The notes: generated from the letters alone by a model not told the origin. Counted from the stretch's first letter, positions 43,225 through 55,542 are shown. The stretch is DNA of 64,000 nt from Papaver somniferum (GCF_003573695.1 NW_020650970.1:692665-756664); one strand, 5' to 3'. Numbers and translations are program-made.

Positions 43225-44851
43225 ATGAGTGAGGGAGTGGATAGGATTAGCAACTTGCCGGGTCATATTCTTCATCACATCCTCTCTTTTGTTGATGCTC
43301 GCGCTGCTGCTCGGACTAGTGTACTGTCCAGACGATGGATGTACATTTGGAGGTCTATCCCTATCCTTGATTTTGAGGACTTTAGTTCATGGAAATCTGA
43401 TAAATTCATAGATTTTGTTGATAGAACGTTGGAGTTTCACGATGAGTCAAACATAAAGGAGTTCTGTCTCTCCTGTGATGCATACTTGAATGAACCTCGG
43501 ATTGAAAAATGGATCTCCACCGTAATAAGTCACAATGTTGAAGATTTCTCACTCAGATAGAACCAGAGCGACGTAGTTTCGTTGCCGTCATCTTTTTACA
43601 CTTGCGAATCACTAACTAATTTGAAGCTACTTTCAAGCTGTGGTTCCTGTTTTCCTAAATATATATTTTTTCCAAGATTAGAAAGATTTATTCTTGGTGG
43701 AGTGGAATTTAGAGATGAGTGCTGGAATGAGCAACTCTTTTCCAGTTGCCCAGTACTGCAGTCTTTGGCTGTGGTATTCTGCACCTGGTCTGAGATGAAG
43801 GATTTTTGTATTTCAAATCCTGCACTGAAAGAATTAACCATTATAAATCCGGAAAAAGGAGGATATGGCTTTCAAAACTGTGCTCTCAAAATTGATGCAC
43901 CAAATCTGGAGACTCTCACTTATATAGGTAGGGTTGCAAAGGATTATGTCCTATCTTGTTTTCCAACACTAGTTAAAGCAACGGTTGACTTCTACTTTCA
44001 AGAATATGGTGCATTGTGGGAGCAAGTTATAGCTTATGGTGCGGTTGCATGTAAGTTTCTTTAAGCACTTGCACATGTGATGCATCTCATAATTTCTGAC
44101 GTGACCCTACAGGTAATAATTCTTGCTTGCTGCTATCTTTTGAAGTATATGTTTGTGATGTACTGTGGCAAACCGAACGCACTAAAGCTGATACAGATTT
44201 GTATGAATTGCCTTGTCATGAATAGGTTCTCTCTGTTGCAGACAATTTTTTGAACAAATTACCTTCATATCATAATTTGAACCGGTTGTGCCTGACTCAG
44301 AAAGTAACCGCTGATAAAGCAGTAATTATTTTGCTTGAAAAAGCACCTAATCTGGTGTCACTTGAATTTGAAGAGGCAAGTTACAAGTGCGCAAAACATT
44401 TGCCCTTATGGGATTACATTTGGTAACCTGTTATACTTACGGTGTTCTTTTATAATTTTAAATTTAGTTTGATGATCCCCCTGACCCCGACGAAGAAGAA
44501 GACAACAATGAGGATATAGGTGATGATGGTGGGGAAGACAGCCACTACAATGATGCTGCTGACGGTGAAGATAACAATGACAATGAAGACGATGGTTGGG
44601 CACTTGATATGGTGGCTGCTAGATGTTCTTTCTTAAATCTCAAGTTGGTTAGCTTCAACAAATTTACTGGCAAAGCATGGGAGATGAGGTGGTTGAAACT
44701 GATTTTAAAGAATGCAAAAGCTTTGGAAACAATGACTATTTCTCGTGATCTCATTTCGTACAGGAAAAGCGAAAATCTAATGGCAGATATTTCGAGTCTT
44801 CCTAGAGCTTCAGCAAGTTGTGTGTTCAAATTCTCCCCTAAGCAGCGTTAA
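43225..44851 (+). pseudogene. F-box/FBD/LRR paralogue 2, two premature stops
   Basis: Same structure as gene 1: exons 43225-44112, 44226-44375 (GC donor at 44376-44377, GAGGCAAGT) and 44468-44851, all in phase. The F-box is at residues 9-45 (LPGHILHHILSFVDARAAAR). LRR-like segments, an acidic stretch (DEEEDNNEDIGDDGGEDS) and an FBD domain ending ASASCVFKFSPKQR follow. TAG at 43558-43560 (codon 112) and TAA at 44062-44064 (codon 280) interrupt exon 1. Everything else is open and splice sites are kept, so loss is recent or the sequence contains errors. A 5'-UTR intron (42840-43183) and a 3'-UTR intron (44854-45770) match the paralogues. Confidence 0.85.
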
Positions 44852-46676
44852 AGGTCAGTTGCTTTTTTACAGTTCGATATATTTAAATTTGAGAATCATC
44901 CTAGTTTTTGTATCTAATTGTGCAATTTAGGCGCCCTAATCCGAAGCGTTAGAACACTGTTGAAAAATTAACTGCTTACCTTAATGCTAATTATCGATTT
45001 GAATGGTTTACAATTTACTAATTTAGCTATATATATTCATGTTTATGCATGCTTCTTATGGTTTCATCCTCTATCAGGTGTAAGAATTCGAAATTCTGGT
45101 TCTTGATCTTGTATATTTGTGATCAAATACATCTGGCAAACTGGTGCAAAATTGCCAAAGCTCTTCTCTTACATGTGTGTTCCAGTCATATGATACTAAA
45201 CTGCTACCCCAGCTTTGTTTTGCTTAAATATCTTGCCTTAGGGTCAATCGTACAAACTGGAACAATATCTTTGAAGCTCCTTCACTTTCATCCAAGACAT
45301 TTAGGATACTTGAGACGTTATTTTCTATTCTCTTACATTTTTAGGAGGGGTATCCTCTTACATTACATAATATTTTAATATTCTTACAAAACTTCCGACT
45401 TGTAGTAGGCATTAAAGTATGTCCTTAAAATGTCATTAAACCAAGACTCTCTGGCCAAAAGACAACTATAACAAATACACCTCAAGGGAAACTGCTGATT
45501 AGCCAGGTTTGATATATGAATTCTCAGTGTCGTGATTCCGAATTATTTCTTCATTTTGTTTGTGATGTCTTTATCATGTTATGACATATTAGTTATTTCA
45601 AAATGCTCTGCTCATAGTGACACTTTTTTAGCTAGGATTAATGCATTTATACTTCTATATGCCTTATGTGAATTAGTCTTCAACCTTTCTCCAGGCAATA
45701 TTTAATCTGTATGTTTAAATTAAACATACAAAGCTTTTGACTAATATCCAATTTATTGATTCTGCATCAGGTTTGTTTTCTATTCTTAGGGCGTCAGGTT
45801 ATCACAGAGTAATTGCAGAGGTGGCCAATGGTATCTGCGTTTCTAAATTTGGAGAATTGTGAAGAATTTCAAATATTGGGAGGTGGCTGCGATGCTGTTT
45901 GTGTTTTGACAAGGGTACAAGATGTTTGGTCTGTCCGTCTCGAGGTCTTCTCGGCATGAAGCTTGGTGCACAGAAGCTTACGAGATTTTTTAGTAAACAA
46001 AAGAATCCACCAATGTAGAATAACTAGAGAAAATGGTGACTGAAAACATTCAACTTTATTTTTTGCAGTCTTTAAGATGTATTTACATATTTATATTTGG
46101 TCCGACGACCGTGCTTCTGTTAGAAAATCTCTGTAATATTTGGTGCTTGTGAAGGCACTAGCCTAAACTCTGCCTGTAAATTGAGTTGAGGCAAAGGGGT
46201 TATTTTCCTTTATATTTTGCTTCTAATTAAAGGTTTTTTTAGTAGAATTTGTATAAATTTCTGCAATTTTTTAGTAGGGTAACTGCACTTTCGAGTATTT
46301 CGCATCTGCATCCGCTGAGTGATGCCTTAAAAAGATAGTCATCTTCATTTTGCTATGTTGCCTTGTGGAAGTGTAGTGTACTTGGCATTGTTTCATATTT
46401 CAAGTAAAGGTGTTGCTGCGCAATGGTGGAACAAAAATTTACCATATAATGTCCAAATAGCTAGCCGAGACCATTTTATTAGACTTCTAGGAATGAAATA
46501 AAACACAACTTCATATTAAACAAAATGGTTTTAGAGCATAGCTGAATGGTATCCCATCAGCATATAAAAAAGAAAAGAAAAGAAAAATTAACCAAAAGAG
46601 CAGCTATGCACCCCGGCTCCATGGCAATGAAGATTCGTGCTTCTAGGCAAGCACACTTGTTTACACACCATTTAGG
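44852..46676 (+). other. 3'-UTR intron, terminal exon and intergenic DNA after paralogue 2
   Basis: The intron 44854-45770 is followed by the conserved terminal exon (GGTGGCCAATGGTATCTGCG near 45820). From about 46100 the sequence is intergenic and holds no recognised gene or element. Confidence 0.5.
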
Positions 46677-47660
46677 AGCCCAAGCCCATTAGATTCTTTG
46701 GGACTTTGAGACTACTCAAGCACTAGCCCTTCTTCCTCATTACTCATTAGCACAAAAAGGATATTGAGTAAATGACGTTTTATTTAAGAATTACGAGTCC
46801 AAGTAAGGATGGTTATGGGGCGGGTACGCCAATCTCAGTCACTACCCCGTTTGTATAAAAAAATACCTATATCCGCCCCGTTATCCATATGAATTGGGGG
46901 GGACGGGTATGGGAAATACCCCTATGGAACGGGTTTCCCATGGATTACCCGTAACACAGTGTTAATACATAAATTTATTTATAATCAAAACTCAAATATG
47001 AATCAAACAAAAATAATAACATAAGAATAATGCATTCTAAAATTTTAAATTCAGAAAGTGATCTTAAAGTGAATAAAATGATCTTTAAATGGTTTATTAG
47101 TTTTTCTACTTTTTCTTTTCTCATTCTATCTTCGTCCATGTTAACCATTTCATTATCTATATCATTTTCACTATTTTAACTTTTGGAGAATGTGTCTGAT
47201 CACATTAACTTTTAGAGAATGTGCTTGATCACAACAAAGAAGCGAAAGTGATGAATATACAAGAACGATGAAGAATATAATAAATGAAAAAAAAGCTCGA
47301 TTAAGTAGTAGAAGTATAAAAATTGGATACAAATTCTTGCATAAAAGTCCAAAACCTTATAATATGAAATTTACGGGGCGTCTATGGGGCGGGGACCTTG
47401 AATCCCATCTCCACCCCATCCCGTAGCTTAGGTTTCGGGTATTACCCATACCCGACCGCATCCCCATTTGTACGGGTAAAACCCTACCCAAACGGATGGG
47501 TACCCCCACGGGGATGAGTTTGGATGGGGTAAATGGCCATCCCTAAGTCCAAGCCCATTGAATTCTTGGGGACTTTGGGACTACTCAAGCACTAGCCCTT
47601 CTTCCTCATTACTCATTATCACAAAAAGGATATTGAGTAAATGACGTTTTATTTAAGAAA
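46677..47660 (+). repeat. Tandem duplication of about 115 bp split by element I
   Basis: The segment at 46677-46795 (CAAGCCCATTAGATTCTTTG to GACGTTTTATTTAAGAA) recurs at 47551-47660. Element I lies exactly at the junction. Confidence 0.85.
46804..47545. mobile_element. hAT-type MITE I
   Basis: 742 bp flanked by an exact 8-bp duplication AGTCCAAG (46796-46803 and 47546-47553). The right end on the minus strand is TAGGGATGGCCATTTACCCC and the left is TAAGGATGGTTATGGGGCGG. This TAGGGATGGC-type terminus with GC-rich, palindromic CGGGTACCC-like blocks is familiar from plant hAT-type non-autonomous elements. No coding. Confidence 0.85.
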
Positions 47661-47669
47661 AACGTGTTA

Positions 47670-48779
47670 CAGGGGTTCCAAACATTTGGTTTTGAGGGCT
47701 GACAAGATGATAAAATCGGATCATCAGATATCAATCAACAAAATCTCTTATCTTACTACTTTTACTAATGCCTAGAATACTATCAGTTAATTAGTGTTAA
47801 TGATTGATTAACTAACAGGGTGTTAGTACTCAAGGGAGTTGGGGGAGTTGGGTGTAGTTGGGTTTTTCCCCGTTAATCGTGGGGGAGTTTGAAGGAGTCT
47901 CCCGAAATCCCCGTTAGTCATGGGAGAGTTTAGAAGAGTCTCCCAAACTCCCTAGAAAACCCTGTTAGTCGTGGGGGAGTTTGAAAGAAACTCTTAAACT
48001 CCCTGTTAGTGGAAAACCTAGAATTCTAGGGAGTTGGGTTTTTTATTTTTTGGAGTTCTAGGGAGTTTACAGTGTATTTTTGCCTCACTCCAAATCTCTC
48101 AAAAGAGTAGAGATTTTGGGAGAGTCTCTAAAACTCCCTACACTCAAAACACCAAACTCTCTCAAACTCCCTATACTCTCTTACACTCCCTAAAAATCCC
48201 CAAGATTCAAAATACATTAATATCTCCCCAACTCACTCGTGGACTAACCCCCTGTAAATGAAAGAGTTTTTTCAATATCAGAATTTAAATGTAAAAAAGG
48301 AAAAATCAATGACCAAAAAGTTTCGACTATTTTTTTTTCTGAAAAATTGAATTACGGTTGGGAGTTCATATTTTCCCAACCATAGAATTGGTTTACGGTC
48401 GGGATTAAGTTCTAAACCTAATTTCTAAATCTCTAATTTCATCAGATCCAACCTAATCATGTAGTAAATAAATAAAATGAAACCATTATTGGCTAACATA
48501 ATCGTTGTTGAAGAGTTAAAAAAATGGAACAAAAGGCGATGGAGGACAAGAATAGAGAAGGAGAATTAAAAAAGAGGAAGAGAAAGAGAGACGGGTTTTT
48601 TTTCTTTTTAGGTTTCAATTTTGAGTTTTGGTTTTTTATTTTAATTAGTTTTAGGTTACGTAATTATGTTAGTTGTCAAAGGATATTTTTATATTTTTGT
48701 TGTAGAATAAGTCCCTCAGCTACATTTTAGGACATTTAAATCGGTAGAAACCCTCAAAGCCAAATGTTTGGATCCCCTA
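47670..48779. mobile_element. hAT-like DNA element N with element J inside
   Basis: Inverted repeats of about 32 bp: CAGGGGTTCCAAACATTTGG on the left, and TAGGGGATCCAAACATTTGG on the right read on the minus strand, both continuing into TTTGAGGG. The termini fit the YAGGG style of hAT. No matching 8-bp duplication is visible, so the ends may have decayed. An open frame at 48524-48730 has no motif and is not called. Confidence 0.65.
47816..48254. mobile_element. hAT-like MITE J, nested in N
   Basis: 439 bp. The left end is CAGGGTGTTAGTACTCAAGG. The right end on the minus strand is CAGGGGGTTAGTCCACGAGT. Both run on into AGTTGGGG. Internally it has several GGGGGAGTTTGAA and complementary TCAAACTCCCT segments, so it can fold extensively. 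No exact target duplication was found. Confidence 0.65.
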
Positions 48780-49329
48780 TAATATGCTTCTTATTTAAGG
48801 TGTCACTATAAGGTAGGAAAGAGAAACTGATGAAAGGAAAATAAATGGTACTACAGCATGAAACTGATATTCTCTCTTATTTTTCTAGGAACAGGTTTGG
48901 AACCTATCCTGACTTGGACATATTTCTTTTTCTCAAATTTACGACTAAAATAACCTGGATAGTTTGGGCCTAGTCCATTTATTTGGGGCCTATCAAATTT
49001 CTCTCCCACCTTACACAAATGGTTATGGGTGCCAAATTTGATTAAAAACAATAATTTTGTCCGAAATTAATTCCTAAAACTAACACCTATAAATACTAAT
49101 TCATAGCCATTTTCAGTAAAAAACCAAAAAGCCTAAAAACCTAAATAAAAAAAAAACTTTTTATTCTCATATAATCCTTCCAAATTCCATAAACCCTAAT
49201 AAAAAAAATGATATTTTTCTCCAACCATCTCCGATCCAACCAAAAATTGGTAAATCCCCATCAACCCATTTAAGTATTTGGTTTTATTCATTGATTTACA
49301 TGTTTAGAACTTCGATTTTGAAAAATCAA

Positions 49330-49680
49330 AATCCTGATGTACCCGGAATCGGTTTATGTTGACATATCGTATAAACCGATTATGGGTTTTTTTCATCGGC
49401 CATGAAGAGCACGCAGAGTAATCGGTTTATATGATGATTAACATCGACCGACTCTGGGTTTGAAATCGGAATATGAAAAGACATCACCAGAATCGTATAT
49501 ATGTACATTAGCATAAACCGATTCTGGGTACTAATTTTTTTTTTGAACTCTGGTTTTCCCTAATCGGATTTTATTTCCTTATTAATGTACCGATTTTGGA
49601 ATTGTCTCTTCAAATTCCATTTCATAATCGGCTTTTATATATGTATCACATAAACCGATTCTCGATGTGTGTGTTTTTGT
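49330..49680. repeat. Left AATCGG repeats of element C
   Basis: GAATCGGTTTATG, TATAAACCGATTATGGG, TAATCGGTTTATATG, TAAACCGATTCTGGG and further copies alternate in orientation at 20-45-base spacing. Further copies lie at 50760-51010, 51888-51901 and 53885-53925, near the other side. Confidence 0.75.
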
Positions 49681-49725
49681 AGTTAGTATTACATTGCATA
49701 TGTACTATGTACCCATTATTAACTA

Positions 49726-50185
49726 CTCCCTCCGTTTCACAAAGACAGTCCGCTTTGACTTTCTCAAAATATTAAGGAGACCATATTATTTTACTTGACT
49801 ACCCTTAGTTACTTACCTATTTTATTTTAATAGAAATGCTAGCAATAAAGACAATCCAAAATTGTTGTGAGAATTATAAATACGAAATATAAAAGGAAAA
49901 TTTAAAAGATATCGAATTTATGAAATATAAACTTTATAAGGAATTTAATTTTTTGAGTTAAATGTATATTTCCTTGAAAGGAATGAAGGATATATTTGTT
50001 TCCTCAATTATACTAATTTATTTAATATTTTAGATTGGGTCACGTTAAAAATGGATTTATGATTATAAAGAATTCAAGGGTATATTAGAGAGTTCATTGA
50101 AAAGTATGACTATAAACACAAGTTGGACACAATTTTGAAACTGACGAAAAAGGAATAGAGGACGGTCTTTCAGAAACAGAGGGAG
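49726..50185. mobile_element. Stowaway-type (Tc1/Mariner) MITE K
   Basis: 460 bp with CTCCCTCCGTTTCA at the left and TGAAACGGAGGGAG-like sequence at the right (GAAACAGAGGGAG). TA flanks both ends (49724-49725 and 50186-50187). These are the classic Stowaway termini and target. No coding. Nested in element C. Confidence 0.9.
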
Positions 50186-50206
50186 TAGATTTTTTTCTTT
50201 TTTGTA

Positions 50207-50565
50207 GATATCGAGCACCTACCATTTTATACACGAAAAATTAACCAGGAGGATGTTCATAGGCCCCCACAAACCATTGTACCCAGAAGCCTCTACAAGT
50301 TAGCCTATGGTCGTGAGACCCGTATCAAGGAAGCCCTCCTGTGCTGGTAGACAAGATTACACTCGAAGATCTCGTTGAGGTCATTAGGTTTGCAAAGAGA
50401 ATGAGGGAATTGATTGCAGCTGAGAGGGATCGCGATAGACATTTGGAAAGTCTGTTGAATAAATGGTTGAATATCAATCCTTGGTTGATGCATAAGATGC
50501 TGCTACTGTGGCTCCTGGTGTTGCTGTTCCTGATGGTGCTCCATGATGTTGATGCTCCCTTTTAG
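50207..50565 (+). pseudogene. Coding fragment of element C, frameshifted
   Basis: One frame reads EHLPFYTRKINQEDVHRPPQ and SLYKLAYGRETRIKEA, then breaks near 50335. A second frame continues VDKITLEDLVEVIRFAKRMR with LIAAERDRDRHLESLLNKW. The mixed charged and aliphatic pattern predicts helices. It follows a TTTTTTGTAG acceptor-like site. I do not recognise the domain; a transposition protein is possible because of its location. Confidence 0.4.
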
Positions 50566-51206
50566 ATATTTTAAGTTTTAAGTTTTTAACATTTTTTTTG
50601 GATGATTTAAGGTTTATTTCTTGGATGATCATGGTTTGAACTTAAATGCATTTAAAGTGTTTTAATTGGAATTATGTGTATAATGGGTTTACCAGAAAAC
50701 AAGTATATTCATGCTCAAAATTCTGTTTTGCAAATACATGCCAACGATCAAGCTATACGACTTCTGATATAAACCAATTGTCGAGGTTCCATAATGAAAT
50801 CGATTTATGTGGGGGTCACTATAATCCGATTCTTCATGTCTTAGAAATGTTGTTTTTCTATATCTTTTTCTAGTTAGAATCGGATTACATGTGCATATAT
50901 ATAAACCGATTAATGTCGTTGAAAATTCAAATTTTTGGCATGCACCGGTGCATTTTTACAACCATAAAGACTTATTATGTTTGGCATGAAAACACAATCG
51001 GTTCTTATATATGGGCATTCGAGAAGACCTATTGTCCCAAATTATTTCACTTTTTTCAAAAAAAAACAACTAGTTGTTGGGGTCTTTCTCTCAATATATA
51101 TATAGAGACCTCATCCTTGGCCCCCATTTTCCCCAAAATTTCTGATTATATTCCCCCCACTCCATATACTCCACAACTACTCATTTCATACATCCACATA
51201 CAAGAA

Positions 51207-51806
51207 ATGACATCATTTGACTCCGCGGAAGATTTGGCAATAACCAAACCATGGTATGCCGAAAGTTGATTTTCACGATCACTCGTCGTCCAAGAGCTTT
51301 TGGGTGAAAATATATAACAAATTTCGGCAAGATCATGGGAACCCAAATAAAAAAAGTGTTCAATAAATCCATGATACGCACCAAGTCATCCTAGATGCGA
51401 TAGTTTCTTTTATAGCTATCCAACAACGGGTTTTGAACGCTAGCCACTTTATCATGTCCCTTCAACAATTTGTAAGTATTTTTATGTCTTATTATACACA
51501 ATCTACTTCTATCAATTTGTAACTAACAAAGTAAGTTTGTATCGTGTTTTTGTAACACGAAGCCGTGAAAGCGCGCTACTTGGAGGAAAAGGGGAAATCA
51601 TTCACATTCGATGAAAGTTATCACTTCATGGTATCCAAATTCATGAGTATAGCCCGGACTTTATGGTGGGTGAATCGGAATCGAATTCCTCCGACGAAGA
51701 TTGATGGTTTTAGAAGTTTTTGTGTAGGTTTTGTGGGTATATCTCTATATAAACCCTCACGAGACTATAATTCGTCCACAAGAACATCTAGGGGTTCAAA
51801 GGCTTG
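51207..51806 (+). pseudogene. SANT/trihelix-like protein of element C, broken
   Basis: The ATG at 51207 gives SAEDLAITKPWYAES and a stop. A shifted frame continues SFWVKIYNKFRQDHGNPNKK and IAIQQRVLNASHFIMSLQQF, ending at a GTAAGT donor near 51470. After a probable short intron, KARYLEEKGKSFTFDESYHF follows (51571 on). The succession EEDLALCK-like helix, KIYxKF, GNPN, QQR and F-T-F-D matches the element B gene at 9993-10408. Several stops and shifts make it dead. Confidence 0.55.
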
Positions 51807-51902
51807 ATACAAGTGCTAAGTGCATCCGTGATTCCTACGAAAAGGAGTAGATATGCAATGAATGAAAAAAAATCTTATGAAAAGGTAACAATCGGTTTAT
51901 AT

Positions 51903-53819
51903 GGGACGTCAAAAAAGTGGCCAGCTTCCGCCGATATATTTAATAAACTAGCCAAAAATTTAAATCTTTTATAAAATGGCCTTTCTGTTAGAAATTACAC
52001 CTGATTCCACCAAAATGGTCCATCAAGCCGGCTTAGTCAATCATTAGGCTTATAATGACCACCATATCCTTCCCCTTATATCCTTGCGATTCAGACACTT
52101 TTTTTCATCTTTATTTCCTTTATTCTTCTTCTCGTTTCTGTCTCTCTCTGTCACGATGTTTCTCTTCGAAACTAGGGTTAGAAATTCAAGTGATTGATGA
52201 AAAAGAAGTGATCAGCGATGAAGGTCAATTTGCGTGACGAATATACTTTGTTAGTGATATTTGGAAATTTTAAATTTTAGGGTTTCATTGGATGCAGGAA
52301 GATGAAGTGCAAATCGGGGATGAAGAAATCAGAATCGTGGTAAGATTTTTAGAACCCACACATTAAATAACTTAGTATTTGATGAAAACTCATGTTTAGA
52401 TGGTGAAATCGATGGATTTCGATTGATTTGAATTCTAGGGTTTGGGGCTATTTCCCCTTTTGTCTTAATTTGTTTGATAAATTGGAAGGTTGGTTGAAGA
52501 TATGATGTTCAGTGTGAGATGTGGGTGCGCTGGAATTGAGAAATTACAGGGAGATGATATGACTTCATTGAGAAGAGCAATAGATGAAATAAGAAATAGT
52601 GTTGTTAGTTTGATGGTTAGATGAGAAACTGATATCAGATGGGTCTATTGAATTAAACAGGGAAGAGATGAAAAGACTCGGTTATGTATGGGCCTGTGTC
52701 GAAGGTATTGATTTTACAGAGAAGCTATGCTGCTGTTGTTCTGGTGGAGTTGCAGCTGGATTTGTAGAAATGGGGATGGTAGTTAAGTTACAAATGCAGT
52801 TGTGTGGGTTCAGCTACAGATGAGCATTTGAAGTCAACATGGGGGTGTAGTAGCTATGGTTTATGAAGATACTAGAGGTGAGGACTTGTTGCAGTTGCTG
52901 TTCAAGAGGTGATGTTGCAGGTACTCTGGTGTTACTGAGTATGGAGAAGGTTGAATGTTGAATGACATATGACTTTGTGTTGGTTTCTATCGATGCATAG
53001 GAAGGAATTAAGCTGAAATGTCGTGAGAATGAGATGAGGTAAAAAGATGATATGATATTGCAACTGAAATGTGCATGTAAGGGTGTAATTGCTGTAGTGA
53101 ATATGCCAAATGGGTTGCAGAGCTGAGTATATTATGTCAATCAACAAGGATTGTTTCAGTTGCTCAATGTGGTGGTTTCAGTGTTTGTGTATCATTAGGA
53201 TTATGGTTTGTCGACGAAATATGAAATTACAGCACTGAAGGAGATATCACAGATCTTAACAAAATTCAATAAACTAATTCATACTTCAGTAACGAGGCAC
53301 ACACAAGGTGTTTGTGAAAAGGCCTGACAGTGCAGTTCCTTACAAAATCAAGTTTAGTGGCCAACAGTTCTTGAACCAAGTCTATTTCGTTGGTTAACCA
53401 TGGTTCTTGAGGTTATTTGAGAAGAATTAGGTACCATGAACACCAACAATTCTACCATCACGATGATCATCATCAACATTAAAAGGTCTTATCTAATAAT
53501 TGATTTTGAATTTGAGTTTTAATTTGTAATTTGGAGATCCTGAATATATACTTGTTTTCATGTGAATTTGTTAATGAATAATTGAATCAGCTGGGAAGCA
53601 GATGAACTTGATAGCTTGACCCAATGAGCCGATTTAACGAACTTAAATGTCTTTTGAATGGGATGGATAACTGACACATAGAAATAACTGCCATTACCCG
53701 TTTTTTGAAAAAAAAATAAGATGGAAAATTTCAATATCGGGAACTTTATATAATGATTCAAAATAACGGCCACTTTCTTAAATATAGGTCAAAAATTTGG
53801 CCACTTTACTAAAAAGCCC
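51903..53819. mobile_element. DNA element D nested in C
   Basis: The two ends carry imperfect inverted repeats of about 50 bp. AAAGTGGCCAGCTTCCGCCG on the left pairs with AAAGTGGCCAAATTTTTGAC on the right (minus strand), with the core TATATTTAA then GTGGCC/CTAGCC beyond. The GGG...CCC outer ends are a guess and no target duplication was found. The interior (52010-53690) has no clear coding. It resembles a non-autonomous Mutator-like element, which is inference. The AATCGG repeats of C resume at 53885, which supports insertion into C. Confidence 0.55.
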
Positions 53820-54165
53820 TTTTATCCATGCATACTTCAACCAATTTTGTAAGTCCTCTGTTAATTTCGAAAACAACAACCCATAATCAGTTTACAAGTG
53901 CAGGAACGTAAACCGATTATGGATTGTGTTTCTGAAAGAAAAAAATCAAAAAAATTCAGTTGTTTGATGTTTTGAAGATCGATTTACATTAATTGATCTC
54001 ACATCTAACACTATTAATTAACACATAATACGATTAATTAACGCTAATTAATCAGAGGTAAAATCAGTAGTAAGAGAATAGTTAGATAAGGGTTTGTGTA
54101 AAATTTATTTCTAATGAACTTTTTTGTCATCTAATAAGGAGCCCCAAACTAGCCATGTAAAATAA

Positions 54166-54251
54166 GTATCACTACCATTTGGCTAATAACCTGTTTGATT
54201 CCTACAAAATGACTTTTAGAAATAATAGTCAACTTTTTATGAAAGAAAATG

Positions 54252-54284
<33 letters not shown>

Positions 54285-55416
54285 TTTTGGGATTGATTTC
54301 CACTTTTGGAGAAGCAAACGCGCTCAACTTCTCAGTGTGTAATTCCAGCTTTTGGGCTTATTCCTATAACATATGATTAAAAAATTTATTTGGCATTCCA
54401 TGTGGCATGACAAATGAGTTTCCCCACTATGGTAGAAGTGGCAAATTTGATTAAAAATATATATTTAACCCCTAATTAATAAAACTAAAATAGATTTATG
54501 TGTGTGTGATTTGATATTTATAAAAAATTTAGTATTATAATATATTCAATGGAACGCCTTTAGATATAAAAATATATTAGAATATTTTTTATTTTTTTGG
54601 TCAATGTACAAGTTTCAATTTGTTCAAATCAAAATTGTGATACATGATCGCTTACAAGAATAACAAAAACATCAAAGTACAAGATAATCAAAACCATAAT
54701 ACAAATGAAGATATCAATTACGAGTAAATCGGGAAGAGAAAGAGCCATATGCCGTAAAGATAACAAATTTTCATAAATGTAGTAGGGAATGATGATGGTT
54801 TAATCTGGAATCGATTCCGACCTTTTAATCTGATTTTCTTTTACTTCAATAAGAGATACTTCTAGAAGAAATGAGTTATTTGCCCAAAATCTTATAGATA
54901 CAAACGAACCCTGATGCGTTAAATTCATTCAATTGAATATGGATTCGAAGCAATACCTTGTTGGATAGTTGATGTTCTTGAATCGAGAATACCAAGTCAC
55001 GAACCAGCGATTAAGGATGAATAAATCACCCTCAAAGCGGAGATAAACTCTCCCCAAATGGCGAAGAAAAATCGTTGCAAATAGCGAAAAATATGTCAAA
55101 AGACATCAAAAACAAAAGAAAACTACTTTTATTCGATCAAAACTTAAAAAGAAAAAGAAATCTTGCTCAGATCTCGTCCAAAAAGGACCAAATCTGAACA
55201 AGAGATTAATGGAGAATAAGGTTTTTTTCTTAGAGATAAGAGAAAAGGAGAGGAGAGCGAAAAGAAGGATTTGGATTATAATATATTAGAGCTAGAATGC
55301 CTAGAATAATGAAAAAGTAGGATAAAAGAAAAGATTATATATATATATATATATAATTACTCGGAGATAATCTCTTTATCGCTGGAGATAAAGAGATTAT
55401 CGCTCGATCGAGTCTC
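54166..55416. other. AT-rich region right of element C
   Basis: No gene is supported. It includes a run of 30 T (54253-54282). GTGGCAAATTTGATTAAAAA near 54446 also occurs as GTGCCAAATTTGATTAAAAA near 49029 inside element C, which hints at a decayed relative. From about 54580 the minus strand looks like an untranslated 3' region. A TA microsatellite lies near 55338-55356. Confidence 0.4.
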
Positions 55417-55542
55417 CATCGCTAGATGGAATCTCTATCGCTCGGTAGATACTCAATATCGTATGCCTAAGTCGTACATTTGACACTTAGATACATACAC
55501 CATCGCTAGATGGAATCTCTATCGCTCGGTAGATACTCAATA

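Larger units (their letters stand above)
48954..54157. mobile_element. DNA transposon C, 8-bp target duplication, with nested insertions
   Basis: 5,204 bp. The left end starts CCTGGATAGTTTGGGC. The right end on the minus strand starts CATGGCTAGTTTGGGGC. An exact duplication TAAAATAA lies at 48946-48953 and 54158-54165. The left end matches the end of element A, including a second TTTGGGGCCTAT core. The interior has AATCGGTTTA/TAAACCGATT repeats, a coding fragment (50207-50565), a broken SANT/trihelix-like gene (51207-51806), a Stowaway-type MITE (49726-50185) and element D (51903-53819). Without the nested insertions it is about 2.8 kb, close to element B. Confidence 0.85.

Noticed and set aside
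48524..48730. Lysine-rich open frame (MEQKAMEDKNREGELKKRKR)
   Set aside because: Low-complexity sequence inside element N with no splice or domain support.
54253..54282. LINE or SINE tail (30 T)
   Set aside because: No flanking duplication or coding was found, so it is kept as a homopolymer only.
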